DNA from: Streptomyces humicola
GTDB lineage: Bacteria; Actinomycetota; Actinomycetes; Streptomycetales; Streptomycetaceae
Assembly (NCBI RefSeq): GCF_024436035.1
Contig: NZ_JANFNG010000006.1
Coordinates: 1-64,000, forward strand
Direction: 5' to 3'
DNA length: 64,000 bases
Notes under the pieces: generated by a model
Databases searched by the model: none
What the model was told of the DNA's origin: nothing
What the model saw: the letters and a program-made list of their open reading frames with translations, nothing else
Position numbers and translations under genes: made by a program
In this document: one piece after another, positions 1 through 7,161 of the stretch
Layout: each line of letters opens with the position of its first letter
Position numbering within the stretch: the first letter of the stretch is position 1

Positions 1-130
1 GCCCCTCCGGGCTTTCCCTTCGTTTCTCCAGCTTATCAGACCTTTTCAGGACCGATTCCCGCCGGCGGGATTTCTCTTTGCGCCTTCCGGCGTGCTCACT
101 ACTTTAGCGGATTTCCGTGACGACTCAAAT
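1..130 (-). promoter_or_regulatory. Promoter and leader of an rRNA operon running out of the window (left)
   Basis: Read on the minus strand, this lower-GC stretch has the character of the Streptomyces 16S rRNA upstream leader as I recall it. A TAAAGT -10 box (106-101) follows a TTGAGT (128-123, 16-bp spacer) or TTTGAG (129-124, 17-bp spacer) -35 box. Then comes a leader with the recognisable blocks CTGATA, GAAGGGAAAGCCCGGAGG and a CCCGCCGGCGGG palindrome (58-69). The 16S gene itself would start left of position 1. No protein-coding gene is supported here; the short ORFs on either strand lack family resemblance. The identification rests on remembered rrn leader sequence, not on an alignment. 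Confidence 0.65.
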
Positions 131-147
131 CGAGCCGCTCGGGGAGA

Positions 148-165
148 ATTTCGGCATGCCGAAAT
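148..165. repeat. 18-bp perfect palindrome upstream of the rrn promoter
   Basis: ATTTCGGCA at 148-156 is followed directly by its exact reverse complement TGCCGAAAT at 157-165. It lies about 20 bp upstream of the -35 region of the leftward rrn promoter and about 160 bp upstream of the rightward trp leader promoter, so it could be an operator for either. No regulator is identified. Confidence 0.6.
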
Positions 166-322
166 CAACCCCGAAGGGTGGCCGTGCAGTAGTGGTTGCC
201 GTCGGGCGGCTTGAGTGGTCGCTGACGGCCCGTCTCCGGTACGCAGCAACCCGGCGACTCTACACCAGGGCCATCTGCCGTACAAGCCGCTCCGTCCTCG
301 TGCAGCGCGTCCCCTTCGGCGT

Positions 323-328
323 TACGCT
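323..328 (+). promoter_or_regulatory. -10 box of the trp leader transcript (leaderless)
   Basis: TACGCT sits exactly 6 nt before the ATG of the leader peptide at 335, the spacing that puts the transcription start on the A of the start codon. No good -35 match is visible, and no Shine-Dalgarno sequence precedes the ATG, which agrees with a leaderless leader peptide. Confidence 0.55.
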
Positions 329-334
329 GTCTTC

Positions 335-376
335 ATGACTTCGCGTGTGCACACACAGGGCTGGTGGGCCGCCTGA
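335..376 (+). CDS. trpL: Trp-Trp leader peptide of the tryptophanyl-tRNA synthetase attenuator
   Basis: A 13-codon ORF, MTSRVHTQGWWAA-stop, with two tandem TGG codons (362-367) followed by Ala-Ala and TGA (374-376). Trp is rare, so back-to-back codons just ahead of a strong hairpin are the signature of ribosome-mediated attenuation. The stop codon lies in the loop between the first and second pairing segments, so ribosome position would decide which hairpin forms. The downstream gene is a tryptophanyl-tRNA synthetase, the matching target. An equivalent mechanism has been reported for the auxiliary, indolmycin-resistant Trp-tRNA synthetase gene of S. coelicolor. The peptide itself probably has no function. 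Confidence 0.88.
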   Translation: MTSRVHTQGWWAA

Positions 377-430
377 CGGCGGCCGACCTGCAGTGCATGC
401 GTTCCAACGGCCGCCGCTTCGGCGGCCGTT
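367..430 (+). promoter_or_regulatory. Trp attenuator: mutually exclusive 1:2, 2:3 and 3:4 hairpins
   Basis: Segment 1 GGCCGCC (367-373) pairs with segment 2 GGCGGCC (378-384) over a 4-nt loop. Segment 2 (CGGCGGCCG, 377-385) also pairs perfectly with segment 3 (CGGCCGCCG, 408-416). Segment 3 extended (406-416) pairs over 11 bp with segment 4 (420-430), forming the terminator. A ribosome stalled on the Trp codons would mask segment 1 and favour the 2:3 antiterminator; translation to the stop codon would favour 3:4. All pairings are exact in the sequence; the regulatory logic is inferred from classical trp attenuators. Confidence 0.85.
406..430 (+). terminator. Attenuator terminator hairpin before trpS
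   Basis: Perfect 11-bp stem AACGGCCGCCG / CGGCGGCCGTT with a 3-nt CTT loop (417-419). There is no U-tract after it, as is common for actinobacterial terminators. It ends 83 nt before the proposed trpS start. Confidence 0.8.
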
Positions 431-513
431 CGCGCATCTCCTGACGCCACACGGCCGACGAGGCCGGCGGCCCCGAGACAGAGCGGGACACAGAGATGAC
501 GGAGATGCCGACG

Positions 514-1521
514 ATGGCCGAAATGACGCGAACGTTCAGCGGGGTCAAGCCCACCGGGCACCTCACCCTGGGCAACTACCTCGGGGCGGTGCGGCAGTGG
601 GTCGAGATGGATCAGCACCGCTCTGACGCTCTGTTCTGCGTCGTCGACCTGCATGCGCTGACCGTCGACCACGACCCGGCACGTGTGCTGCGGCTCAGTC
701 GTCAGGCCGCGACGCTGCTCCTCGCCTCCGGCCTGGACCCCGAGGTCTGCACGGTCTTCGTCCAAAGTCACGTCGGCGAGCACACGCGGCTGGCGTACCT
801 GATGGAGTGCACCGCGTCGGACGGTGAGATGCGGCGCATGATCCAGTACAAGGAGAAGGCCACGCGCGAGCAGGCTCGTGGTGGCAGTGTGCGGCTGTCG
901 CTGCTCACCTATCCCGCGTTGATGGCCGCCGACATCCTCGCCTATCAGACCGACGCCGTGCCGGTCGGGGACGATCAGGCGCAGCATGTCGAGCTGACCC
1001 GGGATCTGGCCGTCCGTTTCAACCAGCGGTACGGGCACACCTTCACCGTGCCGCGGGCCGTGCTTCCTCCCGTCGCCTCGCGCGTCATGGATCTGCAGGA
1101 CCCGACGTCGAAGATGGGCAAGTCGCACGCCGCGACCGCCGGGATCGTCTATCTCCTCGACGAGCCGGAGGTGATCCGGAAGAAGGTGATGCGGGCGGTG
1201 ACGGACAGCGGCAGCGAGGTGGCGTACGACCCCGAGGGCCGGCCGGGTGTGGCGAATCTGCTGGACATCCTGGCCGCCTGCACCGGCGAGCGTCCGGAGG
1301 AGCTGGCGGGGCAGTACAACTCGTACGGCGCGCTGAAGAAGGAGATCGCGGACGCCGTCGTCGAGCTGCTTCGGCCGTTGCGCATCCGGCACGCGGAGCT
1401 GTGCGCGGATCCGGGGTATGTGGACGGGGTGCTGAGGAAGGGCGCGGAACGGGCGCGCCGGCTGGCGCGCCCGACGGTTGATGCGGCCTACGCGGCGGTG
1501 GGGCTGATGCCCGCGTTGTGA
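514..1521 (+). CDS. trpS: Tryptophanyl-tRNA synthetase (auxiliary, attenuator-controlled)
   Basis: Charges tRNA(Trp) with tryptophan in the cytoplasm. Class I signatures are visible: the HIGH-type motif in FSGVKPTGHLTLGNYLG near the N-terminus, the VPVGDDQAQHVELTRDL block, and KMGKS at about residues 200-204 in place of KMSKS. The length of about 335 aa is normal for the family. ATG 514 has GGAG 9 nt upstream (501-504); ATG 496 would add six residues and ATG 523 would remove three. The gene lies behind a trp-type attenuator and beside proC, the context I recall for the indolmycin-resistant second synthetase of S. coelicolor, so a housekeeping copy is expected elsewhere. Drug resistance is inferred from context, not seen in the residues. 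It converges on proC with a 20-nt gap. Confidence 0.93.
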   Translation: MAEMTRTFSGVKPTGHLTLGNYLGAVRQWVEMDQHRSDALFCVVDLHALTVDHDPARVLRLSRQAATLLLASGLDPEVCTVFVQSHVGEHTRLAYLMECTASDGEMRRMIQYKEKATREQARGGSVRLSLLTYPALMAADILAYQTDAVPVGDDQAQHVELTRDLAVRFNQRYGHTFTVPRAVLPPVASRVMDLQDPTSKMGKSHAATAGIVYLLDEPEVIRKKVMRAVTDSGSEVAYDPEGRPGVANLLDILAACTGERPEELAGQYNSYGALKKEIADAVVELLRPLRIRHAELCADPGYVDGVLRKGAERARRLARPTVDAAYAAVGLMPAL

Positions 1522-1541
1522 GAGGGCGGGCGGGCCGCCCG

Positions 1542-2351
1542 TCAGCCGTTGCCGGAGGCCAGCTCGCGGCTGCGGTCGCGGGCGGCCTCCAGCGCGGCGA
1601 GGAGGGCCGCCCGTACGCCGTGGTTCTCCAGTTCGCGGATGGCGCTGATGGTGGTACCCGCCGGAGAGGTGACGGCCTCGCGGAGGGTGACGGGGTGCTC
1701 GCCGCTGTCGCGCAGCATGACGGCGGCGCCGATGGCGGCCTGGACGATGAGGTCGTGAGCTTGGGAGCGCGGCAGTCCGAGCAGGATGCCGGCGTCCGTC
1801 ATGGCTTCGACGAGGTAGTAGAAGTAGGCGGGTCCCGAGCCGGAGAGTGCGGTGGCCGCGTCCTGGCGTGATTCGGGGACGCGCAGCGTCTTGCCGACGG
1901 GCTTGAAGATCTCCTCGGTTCGGACGAGGTGGGCCTCGGTGGCGTGGGAGCCGGCGGAGATGACGGACATGCCCTCGTCCACGAGGACGGGCGTGTTGGG
2001 CATGACGCGGACGACCGGCGTGCCTTCTGCGAGGCGGGCTTCGAAGAACGACGTCGGGATGCCGGCCGCGGCGGAGATGACCAGCCGGTCGGAGGGGACG
2101 TGGGGGGCGAGTTCGTCGAGGAGCGTCGCCATGTCCTGCGGTTTGACGGTGAGGATGAGGGTGTCGGCGTTCTTGGCGGCTTCGGCGTTGCTGACCGGCT
2201 CGACGCCGTACTGCGTGCGCAGTTCCTCCGCCCGCTCCGCGCGCCGCGTGGTCACCAGCAGATCGCCGGGTGCCCATCCGGCCCGGATCATGCCGGAGAG
2301 CAGCGCTTCGCCGATCTTTCCGGTGCCGAGTACGGCGACTTTCTGGCTCAT
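1542..2351 (-). CDS. proC: Pyrroline-5-carboxylate reductase
   Basis: Catalyses the last step of proline synthesis, NAD(P)H-dependent reduction of 1-pyrroline-5-carboxylate. The 269-aa protein opens with a Rossmann dinucleotide site (VAVLGTGKIGEALLSGM). In the C-terminal half it carries the ProC signature region SGSGPAYFYYLVEAM followed by the substrate-binding segment ending TSPAGTTISAIRELE. Full length for the family. A GAGGTGAG ribosome binding site precedes ATG 2351. The gene is transcribed toward trpS and away from the ABC exporter operon, which lies upstream on the same strand with a gap of about 100 nt. Confidence 0.96.
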   Translation of the reverse strand: MSQKVAVLGTGKIGEALLSGMIRAGWAPGDLLVTTRRAERAEELRTQYGVEPVSNAEAAKNADTLILTVKPQDMATLLDELAPHVPSDRLVISAAAGIPTSFFEARLAEGTPVVRVMPNTPVLVDEGMSVISAGSHATEAHLVRTEEIFKPVGKTLRVPESRQDAATALSGSGPAYFYYLVEAMTDAGILLGLPRSQAHDLIVQAAIGAAVMLRDSGEHPVTLREAVTSPAGTTISAIRELENHGVRAALLAALEAARDRSRELASGNG

Positions 2352-2455
2352 TGCGGCTCACCTCGTGTGGTGCGTGTGTACCCCTTGCATTCCCCGGGGC
2401 CCATCCTCGCACCGTGCGGCTGTCAGGGCGTGCTGTGGTCGCGGCGTCCCGGTGG

Positions 2456-3193
2456 TCAGGGCGTGCGGCGGCGCAGGGTGGCTGCGCCGAGGACGAGGAC
2501 GAGCAGGGCGCTGCCGGCGATGACGGCGAGATCGCGCCAGAAGTCGCCGGTGATGCCGGTGTGGGTGGAGACCTGCGTCATGGCGTCGACGGCGTACGAC
2601 ATGGGCAGCACGTTGGAGAGGTCCGCGAGCAGGGTCTGCATCTGGCCGCGGGGGATGAACAGGCCGCAGAGCAGCAGCTGCGGCAGGAGTACTGCGGGCA
2701 TGAACTGGACGGCCTGGAACTCGCTCGCCGCGAAGGCGCTGACGAACAGACCGAGCGCCGTGCCGAGCAGCGCGTTGAGGACGGCGACGAACAGCAGCAG
2801 CCAGGGCGATCCCGCGAGCGTGAGGTGGAGCAGGAGGACGGACAGTCCGGTGGCCAGGCCTGCCTGGATGACGGCGAGGAGGCCGAAGGCGAGGGCGTAG
2901 CCGAGGATGAGTTCGGCCTTCTGCATCGGCATGGACATGAGTCGTTCGAGCGTGCCGGAGGTGCGCTCGCGCAGGGTGGCGATCGAGGTGACGAGGAACA
3001 TCACGATCATCGGGAAGATGCCGAGGAGTGCGGGTCCCACGTTGGTGAAGATCTCTGGCGTGGCGTGGAAGGCCCAGTAAAGCAGGGTCAGCAGCACGAT
3101 GGGGACGATCAGCATCATCGCGATCGTGCGCGGGTCGTGGCGCAGCTGGCGCAGGACGCGGTGGCTGGTGGCGAGGAGTCGGTGCGGGCTCAT
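2456..3193 (-). CDS. ABC-2 type exporter permease
   Basis: A 245-aa integral membrane protein of the ABC2_membrane family, with about six hydrophobic segments and the conserved cytoplasmic block RERTSGTLERLMSMPM between the first helices. Such permeases work with one ATPase to export drugs, lipids or polymers; the substrate cannot be read from sequence. Its ATG (3193) overlaps the ATPase stop codon in an ATGA arrangement, so the two are translationally coupled and almost certainly form one transporter. The TLRRRTP tail is a normal short cytoplasmic end. Confidence 0.88.
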   Translation of the reverse strand: MSPHRLLATSHRVLRQLRHDPRTIAMMLIVPIVLLTLLYWAFHATPEIFTNVGPALLGIFPMIVMFLVTSIATLRERTSGTLERLMSMPMQKAELILGYALAFGLLAVIQAGLATGLSVLLLHLTLAGSPWLLLFVAVLNALLGTALGLFVSAFAASEFQAVQFMPAVLLPQLLLCGLFIPRGQMQTLLADLSNVLPMSYAVDAMTQVSTHTGITGDFWRDLAVIAGSALLVLVLGAATLRRRTP

Positions 3194-3942
3194 GAGGCGG
3201 TGGCTGCCTTGTCAACGAGGTGGAGGAAGGCTTCTTCGACGGTCTTGGTCTGGGTCTCGGCGCGCAGGGCGTCCGGGGTGTCGTCGGCGAGCAGCCGGCC
3301 TTCGCGCAGCAGGAGGAGGCGGTCGCAACGCTCGGCCTCGTCCATGACGTGGCTGGAGACGAGGAGGGTGGTGCCGCGTTCGTCCGCGAGGCGGTGGAAG
3401 AGTTTCCACAGGTCGCGGCGGAGTACGGGGTCGAGGCCGACGGTGGGTTCGTCGAGGACGAGGAGCTCGGGGTTACCTAGCAGCGCCACGGCGAGGGAGG
3501 CGCGGGAGCTCTGGCCGCCGGAGAGGCGGGAGACGAGGTCGTCGGCGTGGTCAGTGAGGTCGACGTCGGTGAGGGCCTTGGTAATGGCTGCACGGCGGGT
3601 GGCGCGGGAGGCGCGGGCATCGATGACGGTGGCGAAGTACTCAAGATTTTGACTTACCGTCAGGTCGCGGTAGACCGAGGGTGATTGGGTGACGTAGCCG
3701 ACGCGGTCGCGCAGCGCTGGGTCGCCCGCGGGATGGCCGAGGACGTCGAGGGCGCCGCTGACTTTGGCCTGTGCGCCGACGAGGGCGCGTATGAGGGTGG
3801 ATTTGCCGCTGCCGCTGGGGCCGAGCAGGCCGGTGACCTGGCCGCGGGGCACGGTGAAGTCCAGGCTGTCGAGCACGGTGCGGGAGCCGCGGACGACAGT
3901 GAGGGCGGCGGCACGCACCGCCGGCGACGCATGGGAATTCAT
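3190..3942 (-). CDS. ABC exporter ATP-binding subunit
   Basis: A 250-aa nucleotide-binding domain. It has Walker A GLLGPSGSGKST, Q-loop TQSPSVYRDL, ABC signature LSGGQSSRASLA, Walker B LLVLDEPTVGLDP and the switch histidine in LLVSSHVMDE. It energises the permease that follows, with which it overlaps by ATGA. The start is ATG 3942 or the GTG immediately before it (3945-3943); both lie inside a 20-bp palindrome and no Shine-Dalgarno is present. A weak CACAAT box 7 nt before the GTG suggests a leaderless transcript. No regulator gene is adjacent, so any repressor acting on the palindrome is encoded elsewhere. Confidence 0.9.
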   Translation of the reverse strand: MNSHASPAVRAAALTVVRGSRTVLDSLDFTVPRGQVTGLLGPSGSGKSTLIRALVGAQAKVSGALDVLGHPAGDPALRDRVGYVTQSPSVYRDLTVSQNLEYFATVIDARASRATRRAAITKALTDVDLTDHADDLVSRLSGGQSSRASLAVALLGNPELLVLDEPTVGLDPVLRRDLWKLFHRLADERGTTLLVSSHVMDEAERCDRLLLLREGRLLADDTPDALRAETQTKTVEEAFLHLVDKAATAS

Positions 3943-3955
3943 CACATGATGAATT
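3936..3955. promoter_or_regulatory. 20-bp palindrome across the ABC ATPase start (candidate operator)
   Basis: Arms AATTCATCA (3936-3944) and TGATGAATT (3947-3955) are exact reverse complements around a 2-nt centre. The element covers the start codon of the exporter ATPase and reaches into the putative -10 region (3953-3958). It is AT-rich against a GC-rich background. A repressor bound here would block the exporter operon; its identity is unknown. Confidence 0.65.
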
Positions 3956-4000
3956 GTGGGCGGCGGAGGGCACGCGGTCAAGGGGCGCGTCAGGGACGCC

Positions 4001-4100
4001 GGTGGGCGCCAATGGGCGCCGATGGACGGCGATGGACGGCGACGGACGGCGACGGACGGCGACGGACGGCGACGGACGGCGACGGACGGCGACGGAGGCG
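4001..4100. repeat. 10-bp tandem repeat array upstream of the ABC exporter
   Basis: About ten units of 10 bp: two degenerate (ggtgggcgcc, aatgggcgcc), two gatggacggc, five identical gacggacggc, and a final diverged unit. The array fills the gap between the stop codon of the membrane-protein gene (4101) and the ABC operon promoter. The period is close to one helical turn. Antisense ORFs through it encode only low-complexity SPSVAVRRRP repeats and are not real genes. Confidence 0.9.
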
Positions 4101-4568
4101 TCAGCCGCGCGTGCGGCGCTTGCCCTGCTTGTAGGAGCTCAGGGCGTGCTCGTACTCCGCGCGGCGCAGCTGTTCGCCGGGGGCTTCCGTCAGGCAGCGC
4201 AAGGAGTAGGCGAGGAGGGAGCCGATGAAGCCGATCAGCATCAGGCCACGACTGGTCTCGGCCGGCGAGTCGGGACCGGGCCGGCGGACGAACCCTTCCC
4301 AGGTGCGGCGGAAGGCCAGCGCCGTGCAGATCGCGAGCGCCACGACGAAGAGCACCTTGACGGCGATGCCCACGTTCGCCGTGTCGAAGCCCTCGTAGGC
4401 GAAGCGCAGCACAAAGGCCCCGGCCGCGGCCGCGGCCAGCGCACCGACGCCGACGGCGGCACGCCGTAGGGCGTAGCCGCCGTCGTGGTGCACCCACGTG
4501 GTGCCGAAGAAACGGATGGGCTCAGGCTGCGGCTCGGACTCGGGCGCCGGCGTGGACTCGTCACTCAC
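4101..4568 (-). CDS. Conserved hypothetical membrane protein
   Basis: A 155-aa protein whose function I do not recognise. It has an acidic, proline-rich N-terminus (about 20 residues), the motif FFGTTWVHHDGGYALRR, and then three likely membrane helices (around residues 36-56, 65-85 and 108-125). The tail is basic (SSYKQGKRRTRG). The pattern of a cytoplasmic W-H-x-D-G-G segment before the first helix is common in Streptomyces membrane proteins of unknown role. The start is GTG 4568; a weak GACAAT box 7 nt upstream hints at leaderless expression. It lies 31 nt downstream of the ilvD stop and reads the same way. Confidence 0.75.
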   Translation of the reverse strand: MSDESTPAPESEPQPEPIRFFGTTWVHHDGGYALRRAAVGVGALAAAAAGAFVLRFAYEGFDTANVGIAVKVLFVVALAICTALAFRRTWEGFVRRPGPDSPAETSRGLMLIGFIGSLLAYSLRCLTEAPGEQLRRAEYEHALSSYKQGKRRTRG

Positions 4569-4599
4569 ATCCGCAATTGTCCGTCAGCCGCCGGGTACG

Positions 4600-6444
4600 T
4601 CAGCCGCCGAGCTTGCTGATGTCGCGCACCGCTCCCTTGTCCGCGCTGGTCGCCATGGCCGCGTAGGCCTTGAGCGCCGTCGACACCTTGCGGTCGCGGT
4701 TCCGCGGGGCGAAGCGCCCGCCGAGCTCCTCGCGCCGCTCGGCCAGCTCCTCGAAGCTCACGAGCAGCTCGATGGTGCGGTTGGGGATGTCGATGCGGAC
4801 CCGGTCGCCGTCCTTGACCAGGGCGATCGTGCCGCCCGCCGCCGCCTCCGGGGAGACGTGGCCGATGGACAGGCCCGAGGTGCCGCCGGAGAAGCGGCCG
4901 TCGGTGATCAGCGCGCAGCTCTTGCCGAGGCCGCGCCCCTTGAGGAATGCGGTCGGGTAGAGCATCTCCTGCATACCGGGGCCGCCCTTGGGGCCCTCGT
5001 AGCGGACGACGACGACGTCGCCCTCCTTGACGCGCTTGGTCAGGATCGCGTCGACGGCCTCCTCCTGCGACTCGACGACGACGGCCGGGCCCTCGAAGGT
5101 CCAGATCGACTCGTCGACGCCCGCGGTCTTCACCACGCAGCCGTCCTCGGCGAGGTTGCCGTGGAGAATGGCGAGTCCGCCGTCGGCCGAGTAGGCGTGG
5201 GCGACGTCGCGCACGCAGCCCGCCTCGGCATCGTCGTCGAGCGACTCCCAGCGCTCCGACTGCGAGAACGCGGTGGCCGAGCGGACGCAGCCGGGCGCGG
5301 CGTGGAAGAGCTCGACGGCCTCGGCGGACGGCGAACCGCCACGCACGTCCCACTGCTTCAGCCAGTCGGCCAGGGAAGCGGAGTGAACGGCGTGCACATC
5401 CTCGTTGAGCAGCCCCCCGCGGTGCAGCTCGCCGAGGATCGCCGGGATGCCGCCGGCCCGGTGCACGTCCTCCATGTGGTAGTTGCTGGTGGGCGCGACC
5501 TTGCACAGGCACGGGACGCCGCGCGAGAGGTGGTCGATGTCGGCCATCGAGAAGTCGAGCTCGGCCTCACGGGCAGCGGCCAGCAGGTGCAGGATCGTGT
5601 TGGTCGAGCCGCCCATGGCGATGTCCATCGCCATCGCGTTCTCGAAGGCGGCGCGCGAGGCGACGTTGCGCGGCAGGACGGTCTCGTCGTCCTGTTCGTA
5701 GTACCGCTTGGTGATCTCGACCACCGTACGGCCGGCGTTCTCGTACAGCGCCTTGCGCCCGGTGTGGGTGGCGAGCACCGAGCCGTTGCCCGGCAGGGCC
5801 AGGCCGAGCGCCTCGGTGAGGCAGTTCATCGAGTTGGCGGTGAACATGCCGGAACACGAACCGCACGTCGGACAGGCCGCCTCCTCGACCCGGGCCAGGT
5901 CCTCGTCGCTCACCGACTCCGACACCGCGTCCGACATGGCGCTGATCAGGTCGAGTCCGGTGCGGACCGTGCCGTCGACGAGGACGGCCTTGCCGGCCTC
6001 CATCGGCCCGCCGGAGACGAAGACCGTCGGGATGTTGAGGCGCAGGGCGGCCATCAGCATCCCGGGGGTGATCTTGTCGCAGTTGGAGATGCAGATCAGG
6101 GCGTCGGCGCAGTGCGCCTCGACCATGTACTCGACGGAGTCGGCGATCAGGTCGCGGGAGGGCAGCGAGTACAGCATTCCGCCGTGGCCCATGGCGATGC
6201 CGTCGTCGACGGCGATCGAGTTGAACTCCCGGGGAATGCCCCCGGCCTGCTTGATCGCCTCGGAGACGATCCGGCCGACCGGGGCGAGGTGGGTGTGGCC
6301 GGGTACGAACTCGGTGAAGCTGTTGGCGACCGCGATGATCGGCTTGCCGAAGTCCTCGCGCTCGACACCGGCCGCACGCAGCAGCGCGCGGGCTCCTGCC
6401 ATGTTGCGGCCGTGGGTGACCGTACGTGACCTCAGTTCGGGCAC
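4600..6444 (-). CDS. ilvD: Dihydroxy-acid dehydratase
   Basis: Dehydrates 2,3-dihydroxy-isovalerate and 2,3-dihydroxy-methylvalerate to the 2-keto acids in valine, leucine and isoleucine synthesis; the valine precursor also feeds pantothenate. The 614-aa protein has the IlvD/Edd Fe-S ligand regions [13 protein letters not shown] and [18 protein letters not shown], the metal-site segment [20 protein letters not shown], and the family N-terminus [20 protein letters not shown]. Length is normal. GTG 6444 follows a GAGGGAGTG ribosome binding site. No T-box or leucine-type leader peptide is visible upstream, so control by attenuation is not supported. Confidence 0.97.
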   Translation of the reverse strand: MPELRSRTVTHGRNMAGARALLRAAGVEREDFGKPIIAVANSFTEFVPGHTHLAPVGRIVSEAIKQAGGIPREFNSIAVDDGIAMGHGGMLYSLPSRDLIADSVEYMVEAHCADALICISNCDKITPGMLMAALRLNIPTVFVSGGPMEAGKAVLVDGTVRTGLDLISAMSDAVSESVSDEDLARVEEAACPTCGSCSGMFTANSMNCLTEALGLALPGNGSVLATHTGRKALYENAGRTVVEITKRYYEQDDETVLPRNVASRAAFENAMAMDIAMGGSTNTILHLLAAAREAELDFSMADIDHLSRGVPCLCKVAPTSNYHMEDVHRAGGIPAILGELHRGGLLNEDVHAVHSASLADWLKQWDVRGGSPSAEAVELFHAAPGCVRSATAFSQSERWESLDDDAEAGCVRDVAHAYSADGGLAILHGNLAEDGCVVKTAGVDESIWTFEGPAVVVESQEEAVDAILTKRVKEGDVVVVRYEGPKGGPGMQEMLYPTAFLKGRGLGKSCALITDGRFSGGTSGLSIGHVSPEAAAGGTIALVKDGDRVRIDIPNRTIELLVSFEELAERREELGGRFAPRNRDRKVSTALKAYAAMATSADKGAVRDISKLGG

Positions 6445-6537
6445 GGTAGCTTCACTCCCTCGAGTTCCCGACGTAGCTACCGAGCGTACGCCTCTCGGCC
6501 CGAGATCTGGACGACCTGTCCGGGATCCGGACGTCGT

Positions 6538-7161
6538 TCAGTGCGTCCCGGCGGCCGGCCCGGCGGTCAGATAGCGCTGCAGCGTCGGGCCCACGTACGC
6601 CACAATCTCTTCGACGTCCGCGGACGCGAGCGGCTCGATCCGTACGACGTAGCGCAGCAGCGCCACGCCCACCATCTGTGACGCTGCCAGCTCGGCGCGC
6701 AGTCTGGCGTCCGGCACGTCCAGCTCACCGACCACCCGTGACACCAGGGCACGCAGGACGAAGCCGCGCAGCACGGCCGCCGCCGTCTCGTTCGTCACCG
6801 CAGAGCGGACGACCGCCAGCAGCGGTGCCCGCGTCATCGGCCGCTCCCAGACGCCGAGGAAATAGCGCGCGAACCGCTCACCGATGTCCTCCAGCCCGCC
6901 CGCCAGCAGATCGGCGATGTTGAGCGCGGGCGCGAAGGACACCTCGATCGCGGCCTCGAAGACCTGCTCCTTGGCGCCGAAGTAGTGGTGCACCAGCGCC
7001 GGGTCGACCTCCGCGGCCTTGGCGATGGCACGGATCGAGGTCTTGTCGTAGCCGCGCTCGGCGAACACGCTCCGGGCGGCGGCGAGGATGCGCTCCCGGG
7101 TCGGGGTCTCACCGGCGCGCGCGCCGGCGGGGCGGCCGCGCCGCCTCGGCTGCGGTTCCAT
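6538..7161 (-). CDS. TetR family transcriptional regulator
   Basis: A 207-aa regulator. An N-terminal helix-turn-helix domain (TRERILAAARSVFAERGYDKTSIRAIAKAAEVDPALVHHYFGAKE, given here as the family-wide pattern of residues about 20-64) precedes an all-helical ligand domain. A basic segment RRRGRPAG sits at the very N-terminus. The ATG shares its A with the TGA of the isomerase gene upstream (TGATG), so the two are co-translated. A repressor encoded with an isomerase may control that gene or another nearby; the ligand and operator cannot be told from sequence. Confidence 0.9.
   Translation of the reverse strand: MEPQPRRRGRPAGARAGETPTRERILAAARSVFAERGYDKTSIRAIAKAAEVDPALVHHYFGAKEQVFEAAIEVSFAPALNIADLLAGGLEDIGERFARYFLGVWERPMTRAPLLAVVRSAVTNETAAAVLRGFVLRALVSRVVGELDVPDARLRAELAASQMVGVALLRYVVRIEPLASADVEEIVAYVGPTLQRYLTAGPAAGTH

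Noticed and set aside
1506-1545. Terminator between trpS and proC
   Set aside because: The CGGGC/GCCCG pairing is only about 5-7 bp in a generally GC-rich tract, not clearly above background.
322-2412. 696-aa minus-strand frame spanning trpS and proC
   Set aside because: Arg/Pro/His-rich translation typical of a shadow frame; both real genes are obvious in other frames.
4001-4100. Possible CRISPR array
   Set aside because: Units are 10 bp with no spacers and no cas genes nearby; it is a simple tandem repeat.
3643-4497. Long N-terminal extension of the ABC ATPase frame through the 10-bp repeats
   Set aside because: The extra residues are repeat-encoded SPSVAVRRR; the ATPase domain starts at the ATG inside the palindrome.
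6445-6537. T-box or branched-chain amino acid leader upstream of ilvD
   Set aside because: No leader ORF rich in Leu/Val/Ile codons and no T-box sequence; only an ordinary ribosome binding site.
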